Shown here in pieces: positions 33,547 to 42,791 of a DNA stretch of 64,000 bases. A model generated the notes under the pieces. It was given only the letters and a program-made list of their open reading frames with translations. It was not told the DNA's origin and did no database searches. Where the stretch lies: contig NZ_LMUP01000014.1 of NCBI RefSeq assembly GCF_009765875.1, positions 186,001 through 250,000 of the forward strand, in the 5' to 3' direction. The stretch comes from Pedobacter sp. L105. Lineage in GTDB: Bacteria; Bacteroidota; Bacteroidia; Sphingobacteriales; Sphingobacteriaceae. Each line of letters opens with the position of its first letter. Position 1 is the stretch's first letter. Made by a program: the position numbers and the translations under genes.

Positions 33547-35187
33547 TTATTTCTGATATTGTTTATCCAGAAACAGGTAACGTGGGCGGGTGGTTTCTTT
33601 TTCTGCCTGTGTGACTAAATCGAGATTGATGTAACTGACATCTTCATTGTTTTTAATAACCGGCCACTGGGGTAAACCATTTCCATTTGGGTTCCCGGTT
33701 TTGATAAAATTGGCAAAATAGCTTTCCATCGTTTCAGATATTTTATAATCATCAGGAGTCCATGCATAAACTTTATTGTAATGCAGGTTTCCCATCGCAT
33801 ACTCAATTTCAAAAGCATGCGGGGCGCCTTTAGGGGCAATTGGTTTTTTAGTGGTATCAGATCCTTTGGTAAATCCTCCTGCTAAACCCGCAACTGCACC
33901 TTTCATTTCTGCGGTCATGGGCGGTTTAGATTTAGAAAAGCGGTACCGGTAAACTGGTTTTCCGCCAGTGGCTACCTGCTGATCTGCCCACTTCCATGTG
34001 CTGTATACAATGAAGCGGTCGCTGGCTAATGCTGTTGCGGCGTTAATCACCTCTTCTGTGGTGGCAGCAGGATATAACTTTAATACTTCCTGGTCCTGAT
34101 CACCATATAAGGTTTTCAGTACTTTGGCGTAATTCTCTGGCGTAGGAGTCTCTGCCTTTAAAATTGTCTGATAAGTTACCTCTGCTGAATTCCATCCAAC
34201 CAAAAGGGGCACATGTGCCTGTTTTCCTTCGGCGAAGATCTTTACCGGAGGCTCAGGGAAAAAATATCCGTCAACTGTTGCGGGCACTGAGGCCATTCCA
34301 TATTTAAATGATTCATCCAGTAGCTGTGCAGCCGGTATCTTACGCAGGTCTGCCAGCGTAGCTGCGCCGGCTTTAGCCGCAAAGGCAGCGCCTCTTTGTT
34401 CTCCTTCGGCTAAGGTAATCGGGGCCAGTGTAGGGTTAATCATGGCGCCGCTTTCACCCATCGCTGCCGAAATCAGGTCTTTGGATAAAGGCGAAGCCAT
34501 TTGTGCATATACTGCTATTGATCCTGCAGATTCTCCTCCAATAGTAACACGTGACGGATCTCCGCCAAAAGCAGCAATATTTTGTTTTACCCACTTCAGG
34601 GCAGCAGTTTGATCCATCAGGCCATAATTACCCGAAGAATGGTGCGGAGATTCTTTAGTGAGCTCCGGATGGGCCATAAAGCCAAAGATTCCCAGGCGAT
34701 AGTTTACCGTTAGTACTACAATTCCTTTTTTAGACATGCTTTCTCCATCGTAACGTGGTTCAGAGCCATCGCCGGCCATAAATCCGCCGCCGTAAAAATA
34801 TACCAGTACCGGTAAATGTTCTTTTGCAGACTTTGCAGGGGTCCACACATTCAGGTAAAGGCAATCTTCACTAAGGCTGTCTGCCCTGAACCCCATATCG
34901 CCAAATACTGGTTTCTGCATCCCCCTGTTCCCAAAGCGGTCGGCTTTACGGATGCCTTTCCAGCCTTTTACGGGTTGTGGCGCTTTCCACCTTAGTTCTC
35001 CAACGGGAGGCTGTGCAAAAGGAATACCTTTAAAGCTTCTGATCCCGGAACCTTCGGTGGTTCCTTCTAAAATCCCATTTTGAATCTGAACGCGGCTGTT
35101 GTTCCCTGCCGGTGCAGTGGTTTGGGCTTTAGCAGCGAAACTAGTGTATAAGGTGGCTGTTAATAACAAGACAAGGCGATGCTTCAT
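33547..35187 (-). CDS. Secreted type-B carboxylesterase
   Basis: A 546-residue alpha/beta hydrolase with a signal peptide ending near AAKAQ. The family's N-terminal IRSFKGIPFAQPPVGELRW motif, SEDCLYLNVWTP, and nucleophile motif GGESAGS with S220 are present, along with ALKWVKQNIAAFGGDPSRVTI. The acid and histidine lie in the C-terminal half (GAPHAFEIEYAMGN contains the likely histidine). The substrate is an unidentified ester. Confidence 0.93.
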   Translation of the reverse strand: MKHRLVLLLTATLYTSFAAKAQTTAPAGNNSRVQIQNGILEGTTEGSGIRSFKGIPFAQPPVGELRWKAPQPVKGWKGIRKADRFGNRGMQKPVFGDMGFRADSLSEDCLYLNVWTPAKSAKEHLPVLVYFYGGGFMAGDGSEPRYDGESMSKKGIVVLTVNYRLGIFGFMAHPELTKESPHHSSGNYGLMDQTAALKWVKQNIAAFGGDPSRVTIGGESAGSIAVYAQMASPLSKDLISAAMGESGAMINPTLAPITLAEGEQRGAAFAAKAGAATLADLRKIPAAQLLDESFKYGMASVPATVDGYFFPEPPVKIFAEGKQAHVPLLVGWNSAEVTYQTILKAETPTPENYAKVLKTLYGDQDQEVLKLYPAATTEEVINAATALASDRFIVYSTWKWADQQVATGGKPVYRYRFSKSKPPMTAEMKGAVAGLAGGFTKGSDTTKKPIAPKGAPHAFEIEYAMGNLHYNKVYAWTPDDYKISETMESYFANFIKTGNPNGNGLPQWPVIKNNEDVSYINLDLVTQAEKETTRPRYLFLDKQYQK

Positions 35188-35340
35188 ATATTTAAATTTA
35201 ATTAAAAATGCTATAAATTCATTGAATAATGGTCTGATTAAGGTAACAATTTAATGCCTGAGCTACCAATAAATATTTATCGCTTTATTTCTGTAGATGT
35301 ATAATTGTTAACTTTAAATATGATTTTTTATATACTTTCG

Positions 35341-35348
35341 TACCTTTG
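35341..35348 (+). promoter_or_regulatory. -7 box upstream of the 128-residue unknown gene
   Basis: TACCTTTG followed by GC matches TAnnTTTG and lies 27 bases before ATG 35376. A T-rich run around 35324 takes the -33 position. Confidence 0.5.
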
Positions 35349-35375
35349 CCGCATTAACTCTATAAATGTTCACCG

Positions 35376-35762
35376 ATGTCTGAATTGATCTATCAAGGAA
35401 ATGTATACTGGGCACATGCCGAAGAAATTGAGGCCATGGGCATTTCGGAAAAATATATAGGTAGGCAATTTTCTTTTGCGCCGCCATTGTCAAGGCATAA
35501 GGGGCAGATCTATTTATTCAGCAATTACATCTTGCTGGAAGCCGATGAGGAAGTGGTTATCCCTTTAAAAGATATTACCCAGCTTTATATAGGTTTTGAT
35601 GATGTGTTTACTGCAGCATCAGTTAAAACTTTCGGCATGTTATGGCGTCCCTTAAGAATCATCTATGGAGAGAATCTGGCAGTCTATCTGATCATTGACT
35701 ATAATTATTTCACTTCCAATAACAGCAATTTTTTTACGCTAGTACAAGATATGTTGTCTTAA
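35376..35762 (+). CDS. Conserved-looking soluble protein of unknown function
   Basis: A 128-residue cytoplasmic protein with beta-rich middle (GQIYLFSNYILLEADEEVVIPLKDITQLYIGFD) and a terminal helix. The strand pattern resembles a PH-like or GRAM-like fold, but I do not recognise a family. A good -7 box and a clean start support it as a real gene. Confidence 0.65.
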   Translation: MSELIYQGNVYWAHAEEIEAMGISEKYIGRQFSFAPPLSRHKGQIYLFSNYILLEADEEVVIPLKDITQLYIGFDDVFTAASVKTFGMLWRPLRIIYGENLAVYLIIDYNYFTSNNSNFFTLVQDMLS

Positions 35763-35967
35763 TGGATAGATTAGAGGGCAGATCTGTAATTTTCTCCAGC
35801 AGGGATAATATCAGCGTTAGGCTAAAGCCGTGTTATCAACGAGGGTAATGTATCATAATGATGGAACAGGATGTAGTAGTAATGTAGTGCAGCGCTAATT
35901 GTTATATTCTTTGAATTAGGCTACTTTAGGTGCATCAACATCAATTGATCACCTTTAACATTTTTTA

Positions 35968-37752
35968 ATGGAGTACTTAAAGTCTGCCTTATCCTGTTTT
36001 TTTCTGTTTTTATCGGTAGTTGCTTTGGGAGATCCTGTCATTTACGTGAACCAGGTAGCCTATGATAGTCAGGCGCCGAAGCAGGCAGTCGTAAAAATGG
36101 ATGTTCCTCTTACTGGTTTAATCCATTTCAGTCTGGTCAATAGCGCTAGCCGGCAGGAGGATTTTAAAAGTGTATTAAAGAATTCTGGCACCATAGACCA
36201 GTGGACGCCTGGTAAATATTACTATTCAGCAGATTTTTCTTCCTTTGTCAAAGCAGGGAAATACCGCCTGCACATTTTCTATAAAAACAGGCAATTCATA
36301 TCCGAAGAATTTACTATTGGAAACAATGCGTTGCTGCTCAGTACCTTGCCTTCCATTTTGCACTATTATCATCAGCAAAGGGCAAATACACCGCAGGAAC
36401 TGGAAGCCGATCAGCATATGCTGCTTTTTGGAAGTAACAAAAGAGTTGATGTCAGAGGAGGATGGGCAGACGCTTCAGGAGATATCAGTAAATATTTTTC
36501 TCACCTGGCCTATGCCAACTTTATGTCGCCCCAGCAAATTCCGTTGGTTACCTGGTCGATGGTCAATGCAGACCAGGCGATTCCTAAATTACTGACTCAA
36601 CTGGGCATTAAAGATTCTTTAGAGAGCGAAGCCCTTTGGGGGGCGGATTACCTGATGCGCTCTTTATCTGATGAGGGGTATTTTTATATGACTGTTTTTA
36701 GCTATTTTAAACCTGATGCCAGTGCCCGCAGAATTGTAGGCCTGCAAGCCAATAGTGTAACTACTGCCGATTATCAATGTGCTTTTCGTGAAGGGGGCGG
36801 AATGGGGATTGCTGCACTGGCACGAATCTCAGCCTGGAAAAAGAATGGGGCTTTCAGTTCCAGCCAATATTTAAACGCAGCAAAGCGTGCCTACGCGCAT
36901 TTAGTGATTAATAATACAAAATACGATGACGACGGCAAAGAGAATATCATTGATGATTATTGCGCGCTGATGGCAGCTACAGAGTTATGGATAAGCACTG
37001 ACAGCTTATATTATCGGGATGAAGCCAGAAAAAGAGCATCCAATCTATCTCATAGAATGACACCGGCAGGTTATTTCATTGCTGATGATAAGGACCGTCC
37101 ATTCTGGCATGCTTCTGATGCGGGGTTACCCATTGTTGCCTTATCGAGATATTTAAAAAAAGAGGCTGACCCGGTCCTTCGTGCCCAAGCACTAAGTACT
37201 ATAAAAAAAGCACTGGATTATGATCTTAAAGTGACCAGCGCAGTAAGCAATCCTTTTGGTTATGCCCGTCAGTCTTTTAAATACAAGGGTAAAATAACAG
37301 CAGGTTTTTTTATACCGCATGAAAATGAAACCGGCTGGTGGTGGCAGGGAGAAAATGCACGCCTGGGGTCGCTGGCTACTGCGGCATTGGTAGGCGGAAG
37401 ATTGGTTTATCCTGCTAAAGATGGGTACGGTGTTAAACCAGAACTCGCCAGTTATGCTTCACATCAATTGTCATGGATCTTAGGCTGCAATCCTTATGAA
37501 ATGTGTTTTATGTATCAATTCGGAAAAAATAACGTGCCTTACATGCATGCGTTATTTGGTCATGGTTCTCAAAAAGGGGGAATTTCTAATGGGATTACAG
37601 GAAAAAAAGAAAACGGAGATGGCAGCGGTATAGATTTTAAACTGGAAGACAACGGAAATGAATGGCGCTGGACGGAACAATGGATTCCACACGCTGCCTG
37701 GTTTCTGCAAGCATTAACAGCCATAGGAGAACAATCCGAAAGGCATCCTTAA
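35968..37752 (+). CDS. Glycoside hydrolase family 9 enzyme (endoglucanase-like)
   Basis: A 594-residue secreted enzyme. After a signal peptide (to about residue 21), residues 24-118 form the N-terminal CelD-type Ig-like domain (IYVNQVAYDSQAPKQAVV), followed by the (alpha/alpha)6 catalytic domain. GGWADASGDISKY supplies the catalytic base region (D168, D172), and the general acid is probably E570 in WTEQWIPHAAW. The family acts on beta-1,4-glucans or related oligosaccharides. It stands alone, without a SusC/D pair. Confidence 0.9.
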   Translation: MEYLKSALSCFFLFLSVVALGDPVIYVNQVAYDSQAPKQAVVKMDVPLTGLIHFSLVNSASRQEDFKSVLKNSGTIDQWTPGKYYYSADFSSFVKAGKYRLHIFYKNRQFISEEFTIGNNALLLSTLPSILHYYHQQRANTPQELEADQHMLLFGSNKRVDVRGGWADASGDISKYFSHLAYANFMSPQQIPLVTWSMVNADQAIPKLLTQLGIKDSLESEALWGADYLMRSLSDEGYFYMTVFSYFKPDASARRIVGLQANSVTTADYQCAFREGGGMGIAALARISAWKKNGAFSSSQYLNAAKRAYAHLVINNTKYDDDGKENIIDDYCALMAATELWISTDSLYYRDEARKRASNLSHRMTPAGYFIADDKDRPFWHASDAGLPIVALSRYLKKEADPVLRAQALSTIKKALDYDLKVTSAVSNPFGYARQSFKYKGKITAGFFIPHENETGWWWQGENARLGSLATAALVGGRLVYPAKDGYGVKPELASYASHQLSWILGCNPYEMCFMYQFGKNNVPYMHALFGHGSQKGGISNGITGKKENGDGSGIDFKLEDNGNEWRWTEQWIPHAAWFLQALTAIGEQSERHP

Positions 37753-37760
37753 ATGTTATC

Positions 37761-38006
37761 CTATAGACTTTTCTTGATAAACTTCCTGGTACCAGGTATG
37801 CGATAGCTTTTTTCGGGATGGATGCTCCATTCCCCATCCAGGCCTCCTTTAAGGTGTGGTAATCTGGAATCCTCAATTTCAATCAGTGCAGTTGCCGGCA
37901 ATAAACTATTATCCAGTATGCATGCCTGATTTTCATCAAGAATTGCAGTCATCTTTTTAAGGTCTGGCTGATTGGTTCCTGTATATTTAAGAATGAATTT
38001 CGTCAT
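37761..38006 (-). CDS. Subtilase prodomain-like small protein (candidate trans-acting inhibitor or chaperone)
   Basis: An 81-residue protein from ATG 38006; it overlaps the end of the upstream subtilase gene by 20 bases. Predicted order is strand (TKFILKYTG), helix (PDLKKMTAILDEN), strand, strand (TALIEIED), helix, strand, like a peptidase inhibitor I9 / subtilisin propeptide fold. Its segment LIEIEDSRLP through PEKSYR (residues 41-69) aligns with residues 74-101 of the neighbouring subtilase (LIRISKEELP through PEKFYR). The shared pattern is LIxI, LP, Gly, Ile, PEKxYR. This is direct internal evidence for common ancestry with the protease's own prodomain. No signal peptide. Inhibition or folding assistance is inference. 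Confidence 0.65.
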   Translation of the reverse strand: MTKFILKYTGTNQPDLKKMTAILDENQACILDNSLLPATALIEIEDSRLPHLKGGLDGEWSIHPEKSYRIPGTRKFIKKSL

Positions 38007-39501
38007 TTTGGTATAACATTCCTTTACCTTCAAAGTTAGCACCAAATCCCAATATTTTTATATGCATAGATAGAATTTTTACCATTTCTTCAGATCTTGC
38101 CTGATTTCTTGGTAAATCAAGGATTTCGGGGTAAGAAGCTAATATCCTGGCTGCCATGCCTGCTGCTGCGGGGCAGGCCATACTGGTGCCATCCATCACC
38201 GCATATTTATCATTTGGATAGGTAGAAATAATTCCTACGCCGGGTGCGGTAAGGTCTGTCTCTGTGCCTACATTTGAAAAATCAGCAATAAAATTATTTT
38301 TATCTGTACCATAAGGTGCATCTATGGTGCTCGTTTCTATACTATTTGTGGGAAAGGTACCTTTTCTTCCCATGGCGGATACACCGATAGATAAACTATA
38401 GGCAGCAGGGAAATTAACAGGACTTCTATTGTCATTGCCGTTGGCAGCAAAACAAAGTATACCGGTGTTAAAGGCTTCCCTGATATAACTGGTAATTGCT
38501 TCATCATCCAGGGCTTCGCCCAGGCTCATATTGAGCAGGTCGCATTGATCTTCTATGGCCTGGTTAATGGCTTTCATAATGTCAAAATTGGAAGCACCTT
38601 CACCTTTTGGAAAAACACGGTAGCTCATGATTTCCGCACCAGCAGCTACACCATAAATATTGCCTGCGGCACTGATGATCCCTCCAACATGTGTTCCATG
38701 GCCTTCACCGTTGTCGTAATAATCTGCTTCATTTTCACCTCTCACCAGGTTTTTTCCACCGCTAACCTTCAAGTCCTTATGCGGTCCGATTCCGGTGTCT
38801 ATAACGCCTATTTTTACCTTATGGTTTATTGGCGGAAGCTTGGCTGTATCATAGAAATACCTCAGAGCATCCTTATAATTCAATGCAATAGGCTGCAGTT
38901 TGATCTGCATATTACTGTTTAGCTTTATGTTTTTCTTAAAATAGCCCCAGTAGCTGTGATCGGGATAAATATAAATCCGTTCAGCCTGCATGCTGTTCAT
39001 TTTTAAGTTCACCACACCGTTTTTATCAGTAATTCCTGAAGCACCCTTACCAGAAAAGAAATCAGTAAAAACGACCACGCTAATATCAGCTATCCCCTGA
39101 TTTTTTTGGTCTGTTACCTTAATGCAAAGGGGAGTGCTTAAGCGCGTTTGTTTAGTCTGCACCTGTATTTTAATTTTTTCCTTTGAACACACTGCCGGCC
39201 TGTAAAACTTTTCGGGAATGATCCTTAATCCCGGATAGGAAAAACGGAAAGTGGGCAATTCCTCTTTGCTGATCCTGATCAGCTTAGCGCCTTCATCATG
39301 GATAGAATCCAGTACCTCAACCAAAATTTCGTCTTCCGGCTGTTTGAGTTTGCTTCTCACATTTAAATTGACGAATGCAGGTCGCTGATTGGTGGGCTGG
39401 AGCTTGCTTAGAAAATCTGCCACCCTCGGGCTATCTACAGGGCTAATGCGGGTTTGGGTAACCGGTAATAAAATATAGTTATCTGTATGTTGCTTTTTCA
39501 T
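37987..39501 (-). CDS. Subtilisin-like serine peptidase (S8) with prodomain and Ig-like domain
   Basis: A 504-residue S8 protease. Residues 1-103 look like an I9-type prodomain (ending PEKFYRPA), 105-205 like a beta-sandwich carboxypeptidase-regulatory domain (GITDKNGVVNLKM), and 225-480 are the catalytic domain. Catalytic residues: D235 (GVIDTGIG), H268 (GHGTHVGG), N354 of the oxyanion hole (AANGN), S440 (GTSMACPAA). There is no recognisable N-terminal signal peptide (MKKQHTDNYILL), so the export route is unclear. It is flanked by a membrane protein (12-base gap) and a prodomain-like protein (20-base overlap). Confidence 0.92.
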   Translation of the reverse strand: MKKQHTDNYILLPVTQTRISPVDSPRVADFLSKLQPTNQRPAFVNLNVRSKLKQPEDEILVEVLDSIHDEGAKLIRISKEELPTFRFSYPGLRIIPEKFYRPAVCSKEKIKIQVQTKQTRLSTPLCIKVTDQKNQGIADISVVVFTDFFSGKGASGITDKNGVVNLKMNSMQAERIYIYPDHSYWGYFKKNIKLNSNMQIKLQPIALNYKDALRYFYDTAKLPPINHKVKIGVIDTGIGPHKDLKVSGGKNLVRGENEADYYDNGEGHGTHVGGIISAAGNIYGVAAGAEIMSYRVFPKGEGASNFDIMKAINQAIEDQCDLLNMSLGEALDDEAITSYIREAFNTGILCFAANGNDNRSPVNFPAAYSLSIGVSAMGRKGTFPTNSIETSTIDAPYGTDKNNFIADFSNVGTETDLTAPGVGIISTYPNDKYAVMDGTSMACPAAAGMAARILASYPEILDLPRNQARSEEMVKILSMHIKILGFGANFEGKGMLYQNDEIHS

Positions 39502-39513
39502 AGGGCGTATAAT

Positions 39514-39885
39514 TTACCACCACCTTGTACTAAAGTTCCTCCTGTGTTTTAATTGTAGCCTGAATCCCGCCTGCTGCGAGTCTTTTATGGGGGTTGTGCC
39601 AGTAATCTGGTTAGTTCCGGTAGCAGTAGCATAAATAAGGAAGCCATTGAGCAGGGCAACAAAATATTTCGTTACAGCGTCATTCATTGATTGGGTGAGA
39701 TAAGCACCCACATAGGATATGATCACGGAAACAAGTAAGGCCAGCCATTTGGGATTAAAATTAAATACTTTTTGCAGGGTTCCGCAAATAATATAAACAG
39801 CACCGGTAGCCCCGGCGAGTGTACCGAGTGAAGCAGTAGTAAAAAAATCTCCGGGGATAGCGGTAACAGCATTAATATCTTGCAT
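39514..39885 (-). CDS. Small holin-like membrane protein of the subtilase module
   Basis: A 123-residue protein with three hydrophobic helices at about residues 18-37, 45-64 and 72-90 and a basic C-terminal tail (RLQLKHRRNFSTRWW). Size and layout resemble phage holins, but no phage genes are near and no family is recognised. It is the first gene of a three-gene minus-strand unit with the subtilase, which suggests a role in location, export or release of the protease. Confidence 0.7.
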   Translation of the reverse strand: MQDINAVTAIPGDFFTTASLGTLAGATGAVYIICGTLQKVFNFNPKWLALLVSVIISYVGAYLTQSMNDAVTKYFVALLNGFLIYATATGTNQITGTTPIKDSQQAGFRLQLKHRRNFSTRWW

Positions 39886-40083
39886 AACAGGAGGATTAAA
39901 TGAGAAAAAGGGTTTGGTTTGAGTTTTCTAAATATTAGGTATATACATTTAAGTTAAGAAAAACTATAGAAAAATACAATAGCAATTGTGGGGTTATGAA
40001 ACAAATTACTGACGAGGTATTTACATGACTCCATTTCGTCTGATGCGATATCGCTGAAGAGAGAAAGAAGATAACAATAAGAC
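39886..40083. other. Intergenic region upstream of the subtilase module
   Basis: AT-rich sequence without a gene. No clear TAnnTTTG box on the minus strand is seen, so the module's promoter is not identified. Confidence 0.4.
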
Positions 40084-40125
40084 AGCCCGCTTATTCAGTC
40101 ATCATTACGGCTGAATAAGCGGGCT
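40084..40125 (-). terminator. Terminator after the MG2/plug protein gene
   Basis: A perfect 15-base stem (AGCCCGCTTATTCAG with CTGAATAAGCGGGCT) around a 12-base loop; on the minus strand it is followed by TTATTGTTATCTTCTTTC. It lies about 50 bases past the stop of the gene at 40174. Confidence 0.8.
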
Positions 40126-40173
40126 ACTAATTTATTAAAAGAAATTAATGCTATTTTGAAAAGGAACTAACGC

Positions 40174-42651
40174 CTACTTAACCTCATAAGTGTAGACAAA
40201 GTGTGACAGATTTCCCTGCATGTCAATTCCTTCAACCACTACCCGGTAAGTTCCGGGATCATCGGCATTAAAATAATTGATCTTTGCTTTTCCCTCTACC
40301 GAAGTAATTACATTGGGCGTCCAGAAAATGGTGCTGCGGTGGTCAGGAACATTGTCAGATCCTGATGGTTTATAAACGGGTGAATAAAACTCTTTAGAAA
40401 AATTATAACCTTTGGGAGATATTGTCATCACTCCGGGGATAGATTTAGCTGTATTGCTATCATCACCGGCTTTTTTGGTGGTAATCACTAAAACACCTGA
40501 CAATGCGGCTTTTCTGCCATAAATTGCTGTTTTGGATAAACTCGTCAATATTTCTACAGCCTGGACATTAAAAGGCTTTAACTGACCTAAATAAGTAGAA
40601 TCTACATTGAACCCATCCACAACAATCATCATCGCATAAGGCCGGTTTTTAAGCATATAAGCCGTTCCGTTGGTTACGGACAGACCTGATACTTTTTGTT
40701 CGATAGTACTTCCAAGATCACTACGCTTTAACAATTCATCTGAAGAAATCACCACATCGGCATTGCCCGCACCATTCAGATTCGCTGAATTTTTGGTGTA
40801 ATTCACTTTATTCAGGGCGTCTTTTTCATTTAAAACACTTCCTCCGTCTAAGGGGCTGCGTTTTGCCTGTTCAACAAAATAACTTTCATTTTGTTGAAGA
40901 TAACTGGCGATAGCCTCATTCACATTCACAACTAAGTCTCCGGTATGCTGATTTTTAGTAACCAGCTGGGGTTGGCTATTGTCAGCATCCAATTTGATTT
41001 CTATATTTTTTTTATTTTTTTCTGAACTGGCCTGTACCAGGAACTTGGCATTATCCCCAAAGTTTAATCCCTCAAAATTAAACCGGCCCTGCGCATCAGT
41101 TACTGTGTCTGCCTTAAAAATACTTCCTGAGGTAGCCAGTACAGAAACTTTGCCTTCAGCTATTGGTGAGCCATCGCTGGCGATAAGGGTCCCGCTAATC
41201 TTCAATGACTTTTCTGGCTGAAAAACTATATTTGGATTTTCATTATTGATGATATTTTTCCATAGTACCCTTCTCCATCCCTGAGTAAGCATCAGGTTAT
41301 CCAGGTCCTGCTGTGTTTTTTCACTCTCGTCCAGAAAATAATAATTGGGCTTTTCTATATAACCTGTAAGATCTGAAGTAAGCAATAAGGTGGTGAAGAT
41401 GTTACTTTCATTTTCTTCATCAGGTTTAATTGCAGAGATATTGGTAACGGCGACTGAAAAGCTGCCCTGAACAGGTTTACCGTTTAAACTGGCATCCAGG
41501 TTGACTTCTGTTTCCTCTTTTGGCGCATAGCTCTTTTTAACGGATGAAACGCCGGTTGTGATTTTACCATTGCTATTATTGATAAATAGGAGTCGCTCGC
41601 AAACCGGTTGGTTACTAGGAGAGAAGAGGGTAAGCTGCATAATGCCTAATGGCAGGTCTTTTTTAGGTATAGAGGTAGATATAATCTGTTTAGAGTCGCC
41701 TGATTTTAAGACAAAAATCTCCGTGTTGTTATGCAGGCCGGCCAATTTAATCACCCCATTGTTGAGCAAACTGTCGCTGATCAGCACTTTAACCAGGATG
41801 TTTTCTGCGTTTTGGTCAATCGATAATACATATCCGGATTTCACTAGTTTCGGTAGATTGACGGTATGCTCTGCGCCATCTTTATACTTTATTTTTGCGG
41901 TATAGGTTTTCCCTTTTTTTGGTGTAAACGTTACATTACCCATACCCAGGTGTTTCGTACTAAACGTCGCAATTGACACTCCTGCATTGTCCACGATGCT
42001 ACCGCTTATATCTTCTCCTAAACCAGAAGTATTTACGGCTTTTATCCCCAATTTATTTGGCTGTCCTTCTACAAAATTTCCACCCTCCGGAAAAAATTGA
42101 ACATCGACAGGATTTAAGGTGGTTTTACCGGCAACTTCCTGAACAGCTATATTTTTATGATCTGTACTCGCTGAAACTATATTTTTCCGTCGACTTCCTA
42201 TCTTTATGATCTTATCAAAAAAGAAATCCGGACCTGCATTTCTCATCCATTGCGTATATGCCCTGATCCTGTAATTCCCTGCAGCAAATGAATCAGGTAG
42301 CTTAAAGCTCCCCCATGAAAGCCCGGAAACGAGGGGTAATTTTACTTGGTTTCTGACAGCGTCAGATTCATCGATCAGTTCTACATACAGCACACCACTA
42401 ATTGACGTCAAATTGGAGCTCATAGCATTGACAACATAGGCTTTAAACCAGATGTCATCACCAGCTGCGTAATAAGGCTTGTCGAGATGTAAATGGATTT
42501 TTTCCTGGGGATATTTATCGGTATAAGCTTTTAACTTTTGCAGCATCGCTGTAAAAGGGTCATCATCTGATCGGTAGGCCATTGCGATAAGGGCCCCTGA
42601 CAACAATAGAACTGGAAATAAAAATTTTAAGGTTAGATTTTTAAATTTCAT
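40174..42651 (-). CDS. MG2-domain / TonB-plug-domain surface protein
   Basis: An 825-residue envelope protein. After a signal peptide, residues 45-140 hold the macroglobulin-like MG2 motif (HLHLDKPYYAAGDDIWFKAYVV). Several beta-sandwich domains follow, then a carboxypeptidase-regulatory-like repeat (SGTLIASDGSPIAEGKVSV), and near residues 645-735 a TonB-receptor plug-like domain (YAMMIVVDGFNVDS, VEILTSLSKTAIYG). A barrel is absent. Such proteins are frequent in Bacteroidota and may act as envelope protease-inhibitor-like or receptor-associated factors; the function is not established. Confidence 0.85.
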   Translation of the reverse strand: MKFKNLTLKFLFPVLLLSGALIAMAYRSDDDPFTAMLQKLKAYTDKYPQEKIHLHLDKPYYAAGDDIWFKAYVVNAMSSNLTSISGVLYVELIDESDAVRNQVKLPLVSGLSWGSFKLPDSFAAGNYRIRAYTQWMRNAGPDFFFDKIIKIGSRRKNIVSASTDHKNIAVQEVAGKTTLNPVDVQFFPEGGNFVEGQPNKLGIKAVNTSGLGEDISGSIVDNAGVSIATFSTKHLGMGNVTFTPKKGKTYTAKIKYKDGAEHTVNLPKLVKSGYVLSIDQNAENILVKVLISDSLLNNGVIKLAGLHNNTEIFVLKSGDSKQIISTSIPKKDLPLGIMQLTLFSPSNQPVCERLLFINNSNGKITTGVSSVKKSYAPKEETEVNLDASLNGKPVQGSFSVAVTNISAIKPDEENESNIFTTLLLTSDLTGYIEKPNYYFLDESEKTQQDLDNLMLTQGWRRVLWKNIINNENPNIVFQPEKSLKISGTLIASDGSPIAEGKVSVLATSGSIFKADTVTDAQGRFNFEGLNFGDNAKFLVQASSEKNKKNIEIKLDADNSQPQLVTKNQHTGDLVVNVNEAIASYLQQNESYFVEQAKRSPLDGGSVLNEKDALNKVNYTKNSANLNGAGNADVVISSDELLKRSDLGSTIEQKVSGLSVTNGTAYMLKNRPYAMMIVVDGFNVDSTYLGQLKPFNVQAVEILTSLSKTAIYGRKAALSGVLVITTKKAGDDSNTAKSIPGVMTISPKGYNFSKEFYSPVYKPSGSDNVPDHRSTIFWTPNVITSVEGKAKINYFNADDPGTYRVVVEGIDMQGNLSHFVYTYEVK

Positions 42652-42747
42652 AAATAAGAGCTTAGTAAAGGTATATAGGTATAGTCTATAAATTCAGCTC
42701 ATTGTCCTATGAAAATGAAAATATTTTATTAACAGTTTATTTATAAA

Positions 42748-42782
42748 CTTACAACTAACATAGATTTTATGTTAGTTGTAAG
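42748..42782 (-). terminator. Terminator after the cysteine-rich peptide gene
   Basis: A perfect 15-base stem (CTTACAACTAACATA with its complement) around a five-base loop starts ten bases after the peptide stop codon. It is AT-rich, with a T-rich tail on the minus strand. It isolates the peptide operon from the gene at 40174-42651. Confidence 0.65.
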
Positions 42783-42791
42783 TAGCTTAAA

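Noticed and set aside
37761..39885. Phage lysis cassette (holin plus enzyme)
   Set aside because: The enzyme is a subtilase, not a peptidoglycan hydrolase, and no structural, integrase or terminase gene is near.
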